Origin: Paenibacillus polymyxa
GTDB lineage: Bacteria > Bacillota > Bacilli > Paenibacillales > Paenibacillaceae
Length of the DNA stretch: 64,000 bases
Direction of reading: 5' to 3'
NCBI RefSeq assembly: GCF_018614975.1
Contig: NZ_JAGGNR010000009.1
Coordinates: 30,763-94,762 of the forward strand
The first letter of the stretch is position 1, and every line of letters begins with the position of its first letter. The notes under the pieces are model-generated. The model worked only from the letters and a program-made list of their open reading frames with translations, was not told where the DNA came from and ran no database searches. The position numbers were made by a program, and so were the translations under genes. Below are positions 36,239-45,174 of the stretch, piece by piece.

Positions 36239-37593
36239 ACCAATTCTTGCTTGAACGATTCGTGAAGCAGGGAGAGCATCCTGCACTGATCTGGAAGGAT
36301 CAGGAGTACAGTTACCGTTGGCTGCTGGAACAGGTTGGCATCATGAGTGGGTGGATCACAGCAGAAGGGCTGACTGGGCAACTTGTAACGCTGGAGGAAG
36401 ATTATTCCCCATATGCAGCGGCAGCATTGGTTGCTTTGCTCGGACAAGGGTGTATCGTGCTCCCCATGGATCGGTACCTGGTTGAAGCCAAACGAGAGGA
36501 ATATATCCAACTGGCACAAGTGAAGTGGCGTTTGGGCATTGAAGAAGGCAAGTTGCGCATTCGGCAAACGTGTGACTCATCTGGAGAGGTACCTTTGTTG
36601 TTATCGTCACTGGCACAGGAGGGCGTAGGCGGACTGGTACTCTTTTCATCCGGATCAACCGGAGTGAGTAAAGCGACTGTGCATCGTGCAGATCGGCTGT
36701 TACATGGTTTTCGGCGGCAGGTTCGGCCTTTGCGAACGATTCCATTCATGATGTTTGATCACATCGGCGGTGTGAATACAATGCTGCAATCCCTATCCAG
36801 TGGGGGCTGTCTCTGTATCATTGCGGATCGATCTCCCGAAGAAGTGTGCCGAACGATTGAGAAGTTTCGTGTGCAGGCTCTTCCGGTCTCTCCAACATTC
36901 ATGAATCTGTTGCTGCTGGGTAGAAATGATGAGGGGTATGATCTATCCAGTCTCGAAGTTGTGTCATACGGATCGGAAGTGATGCCTGAATCCGTACTGG
37001 CAGCCTGGAACCGGAGATTTCCACAATTAAGGACGATACAAGCCTATGGCATGTCTGAACTTGGCATTCTGCCAACCCGCTCCAAAGAGCCAGGCTCGTT
37101 GCTGTTTTCCATTCAAGATGAAGAGGTCAAATACCGGGTGGTGGAAGGAGAATTGCAGATTCATTCAACAACAGCGATGATTGGATATCTGAATGCACCA
37201 TCACCCTTTACAGAGGATGGGTGGCTGCGAACAGGCGATGAAGCTGTGCTGGAGCAGGGGTACATCCGTATTCTGGGTCGCCGTTCCGAGATCATTAATG
37301 TAGGTGGACGGAAAGTGTATCCTGCCGAGGTCGAGGGTGTTCTGGAAGAGATGGAATGTATTGAAGCGGCCGTAGTTTCGGGAGAACAGAGTGGTATCAC
37401 TGGTCAGAGGGTGAAGGTGACGATCCGGCTGGCTACAGAATGTACTCTCACTGATCTGAGGCGGTCCATCTGGGAATATTGTCGGGACAAGCTGCCTTCA
37501 TACAAGATTCCGCAGAAAATCGTAATTACACAGAAAGAACTCGTCAGTCCGAGAATGAAGAAAATCCGTAAACCGATGATGTCGATATCCTAA
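36232..37593 (+). CDS. Acyl-AMP ligase / adenylation enzyme (short)
   Basis: A 453-residue ANL-superfamily adenylating enzyme, shorter than the usual 500-550. The core motifs are present: SSGSTGVSKATVHR (A3), YGMSELGI (A5), RTGDEA (A7), GRRSEIINVGGRKVYPAEVE (A8 hinge) and a C-terminal SPRMKKIRKPMM with candidate catalytic Lys (A10). It should activate a carboxylic or amino acid as AMP ester and load it onto the carrier domain of the preceding protein, with which it overlaps by seven bases. Substrate specificity cannot be read with confidence. It ends the cassette; no condensation domain or phosphopantetheinyl transferase gene is in the window. Confidence 0.88.
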   Translation: MLNQFLLERFVKQGEHPALIWKDQEYSYRWLLEQVGIMSGWITAEGLTGQLVTLEEDYSPYAAAALVALLGQGCIVLPMDRYLVEAKREEYIQLAQVKWRLGIEEGKLRIRQTCDSSGEVPLLLSSLAQEGVGGLVLFSSGSTGVSKATVHRADRLLHGFRRQVRPLRTIPFMMFDHIGGVNTMLQSLSSGGCLCIIADRSPEEVCRTIEKFRVQALPVSPTFMNLLLLGRNDEGYDLSSLEVVSYGSEVMPESVLAAWNRRFPQLRTIQAYGMSELGILPTRSKEPGSLLFSIQDEEVKYRVVEGELQIHSTTAMIGYLNAPSPFTEDGWLRTGDEAVLEQGYIRILGRRSEIINVGGRKVYPAEVEGVLEEMECIEAAVVSGEQSGITGQRVKVTIRLATECTLTDLRRSIWEYCRDKLPSYKIPQKIVITQKELVSPRMKKIRKPMMSIS

Positions 37594-37595
37594 AC

Positions 37596-37672
37596 GAAAT
37601 AACGCTTCTCTGATTCGTTAGGCATTTAGCCCGCTTATAATGAAGCAAATAACGTGTGCTTGGTTCGTTAGG
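37596..37672. repeat. Two ~27-bp direct repeats, each with TAACG/CGTTA arms
   Basis: 37596-37622 and 37646-37672 match at most positions (AAATAACG at the left and TTCGTTAGG at the right) with a 50-base period. Within each, TAACG and CGTTA form a small inverted repeat. They lie between the ligase stop codon and a terminator. Similar CGAAATATAACG and ATTTCGTTAT strings occur near 44840 and 44910. Confidence 0.55.
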
Positions 37673-37693
37673 ATATGACGTATAAGATGTAGG

Positions 37694-37740
37694 AGAGGCT
37701 GTTCCCCGGTCGTCAATATGACCTGGAGGACAGCCTCTTT
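37694..37740. terminator. Terminator between ligase and cyclomaltodextrinase genes
   Basis: AGAGGCTG (37694-37701) pairs with CAGCCTCT (37731-37738), supported by an inner CCGG/CCTGG pairing. It can serve the convergent genes on both strands. Confidence 0.7.
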
Positions 37741-37772
37741 GAAGTTATTTTCCCTTGTTAGCTGTATTTATC

Positions 37773-39554
37773 TCAGGCCTCAGCAGGTTGTTTGACCTCA
37801 AGTTGCATCAGGGAGAATCCGTATGCTTCCAGATTGAGGGTCAGTTTGTTTTGCCGAGCTTCCACGGTGTTTGCTGTGAACAGATTACGCCAGATGTTAC
37901 GATCTGCCAAAGGAAGTTCAAGGGTACACGGCTCATCACCCGCATTCAGTACAAGAAGCATGCGCTCTCCTGTATGCGAATCTACTCGTTCGATGGCAAG
38001 ACAAGGGTCTCCGGCTTTTGCATATACAATCTTCAGTTCTGTGCTACGCAGCGCAGGGTGCTGTTTGCGAAGGGCAATGCTACGGGTGAAGAATTCCAGA
38101 AGTTCACGGTTCTGCTTGGTCTCATCCCATTCCATACACTTGCGGCAACCCGGATCATATCCCCCATCAAGACCCACTTCATCTCCATAATAGATACATG
38201 GCACACCTGGATACGTAAGCAGCAACGTAACGGCAAGTTTCATCTTGCGCTCGTCTCCATCACACAAGGTCAGCAGTCTGGGTGTATCATGACTTCCGAG
38301 CAGATTGAAGGCCGCTTCCGTTACAGGCTGTGAATAGGCTGCGAGCAGTTTACCGATCTCATTGGCAAACCCGAGTCCGTCGAGCTTGCCATGTACCGTG
38401 TAGTCTAATACCGAATTGGTAAATGGATAATTCATCACGGCATCAAACTGGTCTCCCTGAAGCCACATGAGCGAATCATGCCAGATCTCACCAAGCAGAT
38501 AGGCATCAGGTTTGATGGCTTTTACCGTCTGACGAAATTCGCGCCAGAACTGATGATCTACCTCGTTGGCTACATCGAGCCTCCAGCCGTCAATGTCCAT
38601 CTCCTCAATCCAGAAACGTCCTACCTCTAGCAGGTATGCCTTCACTTCAGGGTGTTCTGTATTTAGCTTCGGCATAAGCGGTTCAAAGGCAAAGGTATCA
38701 TAAGTCGGTATGCCATCCTCCACACGCGGCGGCCAGTCTTTGATATAGAACCAATCTGCGTAGGGGGAAGCGGCTCCATTCTTCATGACATCAACAAAAG
38801 GAGGGAACTCTCTGCCGGAATGATTGAACACCGCATCCAGAACGACACGTATGCCGCGCTGATGACAGGCGTCCACGAACGCCTTGAACTGTTCATTGGT
38901 TCCAAAGTGAGGATCAACCTTCATGTAATCGCCTGTATTGTATTTGTGGTTCGTCGTGGCCTCGAACAGCGGACAGAAGTAAATGGCATTGATGCCGAGC
39001 TGACTTATATGATCCAGATGATCAAGCACACCTTGGAGATCGCCGCCAAAGAAGTTCACCGGTGTAGGCTCTCCTCCCCAGGGTTCAGCATTGTTGGGAC
39101 TGATGGAGGGATCGCCACTCGCATAACGTTCAGGGAAAATCTGATAAAATACAGCGTCCTTAACCCAGGCAGGCGGTTCAAAAATGTCGACCGGATTCAT
39201 GAATGGAAAATCAAAGAATTCAAGTGGATGATCAGGCAGCGCCTGCTCGAATCCGCGCTCCGTCATCCAGACCGATTCCTCTCCCTGAATCAATTGGAAG
39301 CCATACCGTAATCTGCGATAGGGAGGTGAAGTCTCGGCTTCCCAATAATCGAACATTTCATCCCGGGCAAAGATGTGCATGGGGATATGTGTGATCGTCC
39401 GATCCCAGGCATATTTGTCTCCGGTAATGGCAATCACCGCATCCAGGTCACCGCGTTTGGACCGAAGTCGCAGGTGCATGGTCGAGCGGTCATAAGCATA
39501 AGACCAATTGAGTTTGGGGCGATGGTAAACGGCTTCAAGAATCATGTAAATCAC
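37773..39554 (-). CDS. Cyclomaltodextrinase / neopullulanase-type alpha-glycosidase, GH13
   Basis: A 593-residue cytoplasmic enzyme (no signal peptide) that hydrolyses cyclodextrins, pullulan or maltodextrins. The N-terminal ~120 residues are the extra beta domain typical of GH13_20 enzymes, used for dimerisation. The barrel carries RIVLDAVFNHSGREF, GWRLDVANEVDHQFW (nucleophile Asp), AYLLGEIWHD (acid/base Glu) and FNLLGSHDTPRL (third Asp). GAGGAG lies upstream of the ATG. With the secreted CGTase and the importer it completes a cyclodextrin route, as in the cym system of Klebsiella. Confidence 0.92.
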   Translation of the reverse strand: MIYMILEAVYHRPKLNWSYAYDRSTMHLRLRSKRGDLDAVIAITGDKYAWDRTITHIPMHIFARDEMFDYWEAETSPPYRRLRYGFQLIQGEESVWMTERGFEQALPDHPLEFFDFPFMNPVDIFEPPAWVKDAVFYQIFPERYASGDPSISPNNAEPWGGEPTPVNFFGGDLQGVLDHLDHISQLGINAIYFCPLFEATTNHKYNTGDYMKVDPHFGTNEQFKAFVDACHQRGIRVVLDAVFNHSGREFPPFVDVMKNGAASPYADWFYIKDWPPRVEDGIPTYDTFAFEPLMPKLNTEHPEVKAYLLEVGRFWIEEMDIDGWRLDVANEVDHQFWREFRQTVKAIKPDAYLLGEIWHDSLMWLQGDQFDAVMNYPFTNSVLDYTVHGKLDGLGFANEIGKLLAAYSQPVTEAAFNLLGSHDTPRLLTLCDGDERKMKLAVTLLLTYPGVPCIYYGDEVGLDGGYDPGCRKCMEWDETKQNRELLEFFTRSIALRKQHPALRSTELKIVYAKAGDPCLAIERVDSHTGERMLLVLNAGDEPCTLELPLADRNIWRNLFTANTVEARQNKLTLNLEAYGFSLMQLEVKQPAEA

Positions 39555-39599
39555 TCCTCGTCAGATGATGAAATTCAGATAAAAGTGGCCATTAAACGC

Positions 39600-39640
39600 A
39601 AAAAAGGCACAACCTCTATTGTTCACGAGGTTGTACCTTT
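39600..39640 (-). terminator. Terminator after the secreted-protein gene (minus strand)
   Basis: Read on the minus strand, AAAGGTACAACCTC pairs with GAGGTTGTGCC and is followed by six T residues. It separates the 39810 gene from the cyclomaltodextrinase gene. Confidence 0.75.
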
Positions 39641-39809
39641 CGGCAGCATAGCCTTTTGATTATAGTGCTATTATACGAACTAACTCAGCAAAAGAAAACA
39701 CTTTTTTTCCTTAGATTTCAAATTGTTATGTTCGAAACATAGGATATTTTCGCTTCATATCCCAGGTAAGGGTGAATGAGTATCACCGCATACCTGAAGT
39801 TACTGTTTT

Positions 39810-40388
39810 TTAAAAATCATATCCAAGTTTATTGGCATAAGCAGACAGTTCTTTGTGAAACTTCTCAATATTTTTCTTGCCGGCATCAATTTTGGCATTG
39901 GCTTGTTTCAGGACAGCGCTGTTTACCGTTGTTTTGGAGACTGCTTTTTTAGCGAGTTGGAATCCTTCCAGCTGTGTATAGCTACCTTTGATCAGGTTGG
40001 CATGGATTTTTTGCAATTCCGTATTTTGCGGTTTAATCTGCTTCAGCTTGGAAACATATTTGGTGTAGTTAGGAATCGCTGTGTTGGTCAGTTTCAGGAA
40101 AACGGACTTGCGATTGGAGGATGTGATGTAAAATCCACCTCCCAAAGCATTGAAGGCTTTCTCCTCATATACGGATGCCGTATCCAGTAGATCCAGGTAG
40201 TTCAGGAAATCTTCTTCTTCGGCTGTTAGTTCCGGTTCTTGTTCTGACGTGTCAACTTCATAGTATTCATCTTCCGAATATGTAGTGGTTGAGTCATCTG
40301 CAGCAGCGGCATAGGACCCTGCAGGTGCGAACACCCCGCCGAGCAAAATAAAACTCATAATGATTGATAGTACCCAAGATTTCTTCAC
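39810..40388 (-). CDS. Secreted small protein of unknown function
   Basis: A 192-residue protein with a clear Sec signal peptide (Lys-Lys start, hydrophobic run to about residue 22, AXA-type sites near residues 27-30). An acidic, Ser/Thr/Tyr-rich stretch (about 31-60) is followed by a basic helical domain (about 60-192) with a regular Lys/Ala pattern. I do not recognise a family. The ribosome site reads weakly (AGGGGAAATT). It has its own terminator. An extracellular or wall-associated role is all that can be supported. Confidence 0.7.
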   Translation of the reverse strand: MKKSWVLSIIMSFILLGGVFAPAGSYAAAADDSTTTYSEDEYYEVDTSEQEPELTAEEEDFLNYLDLLDTASVYEEKAFNALGGGFYITSSNRKSVFLKLTNTAIPNYTKYVSKLKQIKPQNTELQKIHANLIKGSYTQLEGFQLAKKAVSKTTVNSAVLKQANAKIDAGKKNIEKFHKELSAYANKLGYDF

Positions 40389-40762
40389 GTGTTAATTTCC
40401 CCTATCTATAGATGTGATTTTATTCCAAGGGATAATCTAACATAGTACGATAAGAAATTACAGGAATTGTTTTACAGTAAATAACTCGTTTGAATGCATA
40501 TGAATGAATAATGATTCACCAGCAAAAAGGACATGTATTAGATGAAGCAAAAAGTAAGATGAGAGATTTGTATATTTAGCAGGTGAGAAAAAAATTACAT
40601 ATATGGTTTATATGGAACGGATTGTATCGATATATATTATATAGGTTCAGCTAAAATTCCTTCGTATATTGTTGTTTTAAGAAGACATAGAGTTCGAGAC
40701 AGAGTGAGAAGTTTATCCAAATAAAATGCTTGTATAATGATTCCAACTCCATTACAATACAA

Positions 40763-40786
40763 TTGATAATGAGATTCAATATCATT
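40763..40786. promoter_or_regulatory. Fur box upstream of the siderophore importer
   Basis: TTGATAATGAGATTCAATATCATT matches the Fur consensus (GATAATGATAATCATTATC-like, 7-1-7 arms) with a few mismatches, 27 bases before the binding-protein start. TATAAT at 40733-40738 upstream is a plausible -10. The rest of the 40389-40812 gap is AT-rich and otherwise featureless. Confidence 0.75.
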
Positions 40787-40812
40787 TAGAAGAAAAAGGG
40801 GAGACGGGTTAC

Positions 40813-41826
40813 ATGTATAAAGTAAAGAAAAAGCTATACATTTATGCAGCACTTATTCTAATGATTTCACTACTTGCTGGTTGTGCTTCTGGTGGAAGTG
40901 CCGAGACAACGAATACATCCAGCCAAGCTGCAAGCAGCAATGAGAGCAATAATGAAAGTGATACAAGTGCCAGTGCAACTGAGGATCAGACCCGAGTGAT
41001 CAAGCATGCTATGGGCGAAACCACAATAAAGGGAACTCCGCAAAAGATTGTTACACTGTTCCAAGGTGCTAATGATGTTGTTGTTGCACTGGGCGTGAAA
41101 CCAACAGGTGTTGTTGAATCATGGGTTCAGCAGCCAGTCTATGAATATCTGAGAGCAGATCTGGACGGAGTTCCACAAGTAGGACAGGAATCGCAGCCCA
41201 ATCTGGAAGAGATCAACAAGTTGAAACCGGACTTGATTATTGCTACGAAGATCAGACATGAAGAGATCTATGAGCAATTGTCCCAGATCGCACCAACGGT
41301 AGTGACGGAGACCCTGTTTGACTGGAAAGAAACGGTGAAAATAGCGGGGGAAGCGATGAATATGGTTGAGCAATCGGATAAACTGTTGTCTGATTGGGAT
41401 GCCCGTGTAGCAGATTTCAAAGAGAAAATGGGTGACCGTCTGCCGATTGAAGCAACCATTACGAACTTTAGAGCCGATCAGGTTCGTATTTTCTACATGG
41501 GATACGCAGGTAAGATTCTGAACGAGCTTGGATTCACCAGACCCGAAGGACATGATGCAGACACATGGGGAGTTGAATTGACTTCCAAAGAAAACATTCC
41601 GGATATGAATGCAGACATGATCTTCAACTTCAACTCAGGTACAGAAACAGATGCCATTCAGAAAAATTATGATGATTGGACCAGCAGTCCACTGTGGAAG
41701 AATCTTGATGCAGTCAAGAACAATCAACTGGTCCAGGTCGATGAAGTGGCCTGGAACATGGCAGGTGGATATACATCGGCCAACATGATGCTGGACGATC
41801 TATATAAGCAGTTCAACCTGAACTAA
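40813..41826 (+). CDS. Ferric-siderophore binding lipoprotein
   Basis: A 337-residue lipoprotein with lipobox LLAGC (Cys24) and a Ser/Asn/Thr-rich linker (about 28-58). The Peripla_BP_2 (FecB/FhuD) domain shows the order KIVTLFQGANDVVVALGVKP, LKPDLIIATK, VNNQLVQVDEVAW-like, with two lobes joined by a long helix. Relatives include YfiY (citrate-hydroxamate siderophores in Bacillus) and CbrA (achromobactin in Dickeya). It captures the ferric siderophore outside the cell and hands it to the two permeases that follow. Expression is likely repressed by Fur in iron excess. A stem-loop between this gene and the permeases would give the binding protein higher mRNA levels. Confidence 0.93.
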   Translation: MYKVKKKLYIYAALILMISLLAGCASGGSAETTNTSSQAASSNESNNESDTSASATEDQTRVIKHAMGETTIKGTPQKIVTLFQGANDVVVALGVKPTGVVESWVQQPVYEYLRADLDGVPQVGQESQPNLEEINKLKPDLIIATKIRHEEIYEQLSQIAPTVVTETLFDWKETVKIAGEAMNMVEQSDKLLSDWDARVADFKEKMGDRLPIEATITNFRADQVRIFYMGYAGKILNELGFTRPEGHDADTWGVELTSKENIPDMNADMIFNFNSGTETDAIQKNYDDWTSSPLWKNLDAVKNNQLVQVDEVAWNMAGGYTSANMMLDDLYKQFNLN

Positions 41827-41838
41827 CTAACAGGAGCA

Positions 41839-41895
41839 GGACCTGCCATGCACCAGGACATTCGTTAACGAAGTGTATGGGCAGGCAGGTCTTTT
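41839..41895 (+). terminator. Stem-loop between binding-protein and permease genes
   Basis: GACCTGCC (41840-41847) pairs with GGCAGGTC (41884-41891) followed by TTTT; an inner TTCGTTAACGAA palindrome is in the loop. It is likely a partial terminator, since the permease genes have no promoter of their own that I can see. Confidence 0.6.
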
Positions 41896-41923
41896 GTCAT
41901 TTTACAGATGAAAGAGTGAGAGT

Positions 41924-42937
41924 ATGTTTCCCCTTTTTACAAAGGCAAGTGCCAAGATCTATGGACTGGTTGGTTTATTCATATTACTTCTACTTGCTTG
42001 CCTGGCCAGTATGATTCTGGGACGCACGCATATCACATTTCAGATGGCATGGGATGCGCTGCAATTCTATGACGAGAGCTCTGTGGAACATGTGGTGCTC
42101 CTGACCGAGCGGCTGCCACGTACAATTATTGCTGCTGTCGTTGGTGCAAGTTTGGCCGTGGCGGGCGGACTGATGCAGGCATTGACACGTAACCCGCTGG
42201 CGTCACCAAGTGTGTTCGGGATCAATGCAGGTGCGATCTTTTTTATTGTCATTGCTATTGTGGTATTGTCCATATCCTCCCTAACCACCATGATGTGGTT
42301 TGGTTTTGCAGGGGCTGCCGTAGCCGCGGCAATTGTATATGGGCTAGGTTCACTCGGTCGTGATGGCCTGACACCGATCAAAATTGTACTGGCGGGGACG
42401 GCAATATCAGCGTTGTTTGCCTCCTTCACACAGGCCATTCTGGTGCTGGATGGAACCGGGTTGCAGGATGTATTATTCTGGCTTGCCGGTTCAGTAAGTG
42501 GTCGGACGTTGGAAATGTTATATCCTGTTCTGCCGTACATGACAGCTGCAGCCATTATCGCTCTGTTCATGGGCAGAACCATCAATCTGCTGTTAACGGG
42601 TGACGATATAGCCAAAGGCATGGGACAGAATGTACTTCTGGTCAAGGTGCTCATGGGAGTGGTTACGGTATTACTCGCGGGTGGTTCGGTTGCGGTAGCC
42701 GGTTCGATCGGGCTTGTCGGTCTGGTTGTCCCGCATATCATGCGTGCACTGGTGGGCAATGATTACCGCTGGCTCGTTCCTTACTCTATTGTAGGGGGAG
42801 CGATTCTGCTGCTGTCCGCGGATGTGGTCGCACGGCTGGTGATCATGCCACAGGAAGTTCCACTTGGCGTCATGACTGCACTGATTGGCGGACCCTTCTT
42901 CGTGTACATTGCCCGCAAGGGGGTGACGAAGATATGA
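41924..42937 (+). CDS. Siderophore ABC permease 1, FecCD family
   Basis: A 337-residue permease with about ten hydrophobic segments. RLPRTIIAAVVGASLAVAGG (about residues 63-82), then MQALTRNPLASPSVFGI, and SIGLVGLVVPHIMRALVG near the C-terminus are diagnostic of the FecCD/BtuC family. It pairs with the next permease to form the channel for the ferric siderophore (YfiZ/CbrB-like). Its stop overlaps the next ATG by four bases. Confidence 0.93.
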   Translation: MFPLFTKASAKIYGLVGLFILLLLACLASMILGRTHITFQMAWDALQFYDESSVEHVVLLTERLPRTIIAAVVGASLAVAGGLMQALTRNPLASPSVFGINAGAIFFIVIAIVVLSISSLTTMMWFGFAGAAVAAAIVYGLGSLGRDGLTPIKIVLAGTAISALFASFTQAILVLDGTGLQDVLFWLAGSVSGRTLEMLYPVLPYMTAAAIIALFMGRTINLLLTGDDIAKGMGQNVLLVKVLMGVVTVLLAGGSVAVAGSIGLVGLVVPHIMRALVGNDYRWLVPYSIVGGAILLLSADVVARLVIMPQEVPLGVMTALIGGPFFVYIARKGVTKI

Positions 42938-43977
42938 GAAAGCTGTTGACTTTCCGCAACAAAAAAGACACCGTCTCGGTGCAAATGGAACAAAAATCAC
43001 TGGTTGTCATCGGTGTATGCATCCTCTTGTTCCTGGTGGCAGGAGTGGTAGGTACCAGTGTAGGCAGTGACTTTATTACTCCGCTCGATGTGCTCAGAAC
43101 GATATTTGGTCTGAATGCAGGGGAGCATGACTTCGTTGTGCTGACCCTGAGACTGCCAAGAGTGTTATTGTCCCTGCTCGTAGGTACAGCCCTCGGTATG
43201 TCAGGTGCGCTCCTGCAAGGTATTATCCGTAACCCGCTGGCCTCACCGGATGTCATCGGCATCACTGGTGGTGCAGCTGTTGCGGCTGTAGGTTTTGTTA
43301 CGTTGCTGGGCGGAGTGGTGAGCATCAAGTTGTTACCGTTGTTCGCCATCGTTGGTGCGCTTGTGACGGCATTGATCATATACGTGCTTGCCTGGAAAAA
43401 GGGAGTCAGTCCGATCCGCCTGGTGCTGATCGGGATTGGAGTATCAGCTATTACCGGGGCCGGAACGACCTTTATGTTAATCCTGAGTCCGTTCTACACG
43501 GCAGGTCAAGCCTATATCTGGCTGACAGGAAGTATATACGGAGCATCGTGGACCGATGTCCGAACCATTCTTCCAGTTATCATCATTGTTGTTCCTCTGG
43601 CGATCTGGTTTGCCCGCAGCCTGAATGCACAGGAGTTTGGGGATGATCTTGCCACAGGGTTGGGTGTAACCGTTCAACGGCATCGTTCAGTATTGCTGTT
43701 ATGCAGTGTACTGCTGGCGGGAATCGCCGTCGCGGTTGCTGGAACCATTGGGTTTGTTGGCCTGATCGCTCCACATATTGCCCGAAAGCTGGTCGGACGG
43801 ATGTTCGGCAGTATGTTGATCGTGTCAGGTATGGTTGGTGCTTTGCTCGTATTTGCGGCAGATCTGATTGCCCGTACAGCCTTTCTGCCGTTAGATGTTC
43901 CCGCAGGGGTATTCACCGCAGGTGTAGGCGCACCATTTTTCCTGTATTTGTTGTTCAAGAATCGAAATCAGTTTTGA
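42934..43977 (+). CDS. Siderophore ABC permease 2, FecCD family
   Basis: A 347-residue partner permease with the same signatures: RLPRVLLSLLVGTALGMSGA, LLQGIIRNPLASPDVIGITG and TIGFVGLIAPHIARKLVG. The N-terminal 25 residues are soluble and charged. The ATG overlaps the preceding stop (ATGA). It is YfhA/CbrC-like. Confidence 0.93.
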   Translation: MRKLLTFRNKKDTVSVQMEQKSLVVIGVCILLFLVAGVVGTSVGSDFITPLDVLRTIFGLNAGEHDFVVLTLRLPRVLLSLLVGTALGMSGALLQGIIRNPLASPDVIGITGGAAVAAVGFVTLLGGVVSIKLLPLFAIVGALVTALIIYVLAWKKGVSPIRLVLIGIGVSAITGAGTTFMLILSPFYTAGQAYIWLTGSIYGASWTDVRTILPVIIIVVPLAIWFARSLNAQEFGDDLATGLGVTVQRHRSVLLLCSVLLAGIAVAVAGTIGFVGLIAPHIARKLVGRMFGSMLIVSGMVGALLVFAADLIARTAFLPLDVPAGVFTAGVGAPFFLYLLFKNRNQF

Positions 43978-43990
43978 GGAGGAGCGAGCT

Positions 43991-44812
43991 GTGAGTATTC
44001 TGGAAGCCAAGGAGCTTACGATCTCCTATGGAGCAGATCCCATTATTGAAAATTTGAACCTGACCATTCCCAAGGGACAGATTACCGTCCTGATTGGCAG
44101 CAACGGCTGTGGTAAATCTACGCTGCTGCGTACGATGGCCCGGTTGCTGAAATCCAGCTCCGGTTCGGTGCTGCTGGATGGCGAAGAGATTGCAAAGCTG
44201 CCGACCAAGGAAATTTCAAGACGCATGTCCATCCTGCCACAGGGTCCGACCGCTCCGGAAGGCTTGACGGTGAATCAACTGGTTAAGCAAGGACGTTATC
44301 CACATCAAACGTGGCTGAAGCAATGGTCACGAGAGGATGAGCGCATGGTCAAGCTGGCACTGGAGTCCACACATCTGACAGAACTCGCGGATCGGCCTGT
44401 GGATGCATTGTCCGGTGGACAGCGTCAGCGTGCCTGGATTGCGATGACACTTGCGCAGGGTACTGAAACGCTGCTTTTGGATGAACCTACAACCTATCTG
44501 GATATGACACATCAGATTGATATCCTCGATCTGTTGTTTGAGTTGAACGAAAGGGAAGGACGCACGATTGTCATGGTACTTCATGATCTGAACTTGGCGT
44601 GCCGTTATGCGCATCACATTGTGGCTATTCACAACAAGTCCATCTACGCAGAAGGTAAACCGGAAGATATTGTTACACAGGACATGGTCCGTAAAGTCTT
44701 TCAGATGGAGTGTGAGATTGCGGTTGATCCACTATTCGGCACACCAACCTGTATCCCGCATGGAAGAGGAAGGAAGCTGAATGGAGAGCAGCGTTATACA
44801 CAGCTGGCTTGA
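43991..44812 (+). CDS. Siderophore ABC transporter ATP-binding protein
   Basis: A 273-residue FecE/FhuC-type ATPase with Walker A GSNGCGKST (about residue 37), signature LSGGQRQRAWIAM, Walker B LLLDEPTTYLD and the switch His in LHDLNLACRYAHH. The GTG start has GAGGAG upstream. It powers import through the two permeases. Having an ATPase encoded with the transporter contrasts with the maltodextrin importer in this window. Confidence 0.95.
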   Translation: MSILEAKELTISYGADPIIENLNLTIPKGQITVLIGSNGCGKSTLLRTMARLLKSSSGSVLLDGEEIAKLPTKEISRRMSILPQGPTAPEGLTVNQLVKQGRYPHQTWLKQWSREDERMVKLALESTHLTELADRPVDALSGGQRQRAWIAMTLAQGTETLLLDEPTTYLDMTHQIDILDLLFELNEREGRTIVMVLHDLNLACRYAHHIVAIHNKSIYAEGKPEDIVTQDMVRKVFQMECEIAVDPLFGTPTCIPHGRGRKLNGEQRYTQLA

Positions 44813-44993
44813 GAGTCAGGAGATGCAGGCTTTAACTACGAAATATAACGGCTGCTGAAATTCCCGAGGATTACTGCCCGACCTGACCCAAATTAAACAT
44901 TAAGTATTTCGTTATGTGCTCCATGACTTCAATAATGATTCAAGCTATATCCGTATTCTCACCCTCCAGGTCACTCTTCTGCATTTAATGTAG

Positions 44994-45062
44994 ATAACAG
45001 GAACAGGCAAGCTCTTGGTTTCATCATGACCCAGAGCTTGCCCCGGTTGTTATACCTGTTAT
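44994..45062 (+). terminator. Two-part long hairpin after the importer operon
   Basis: GGCAAGCTCTTGG (45006-45018) pairs with CCCAGAGCTTGCC (45030-45042), and outside it ATAACAGG (44994-45001) pairs with CCTGTTAT (45055-45062). No T-tract follows, so it may end or protect the importer transcript rather than act as a standard terminator. Confidence 0.55.
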
Positions 45063-45133
45063 TAGATGTAACAAACCCACGCGGACATAAACCCACACCA
45101 AAATAAATCTTATTTTTCCTTAAAAGTTTATTA

Positions 45134-45163
45134 TTGACAACATAACTCGAATTGCCATAAAAT
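45134..45163 (+). promoter_or_regulatory. Promoter of the siderophore biosynthesis operon
   Basis: TTGACA (45134-45139), an 18-base spacer and TAAAAT (45158-45163) give a strong housekeeping-type promoter directly followed by a perfect Fur box. Confidence 0.65.
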
Positions 45164-45174
45164 AGATTTTATAT

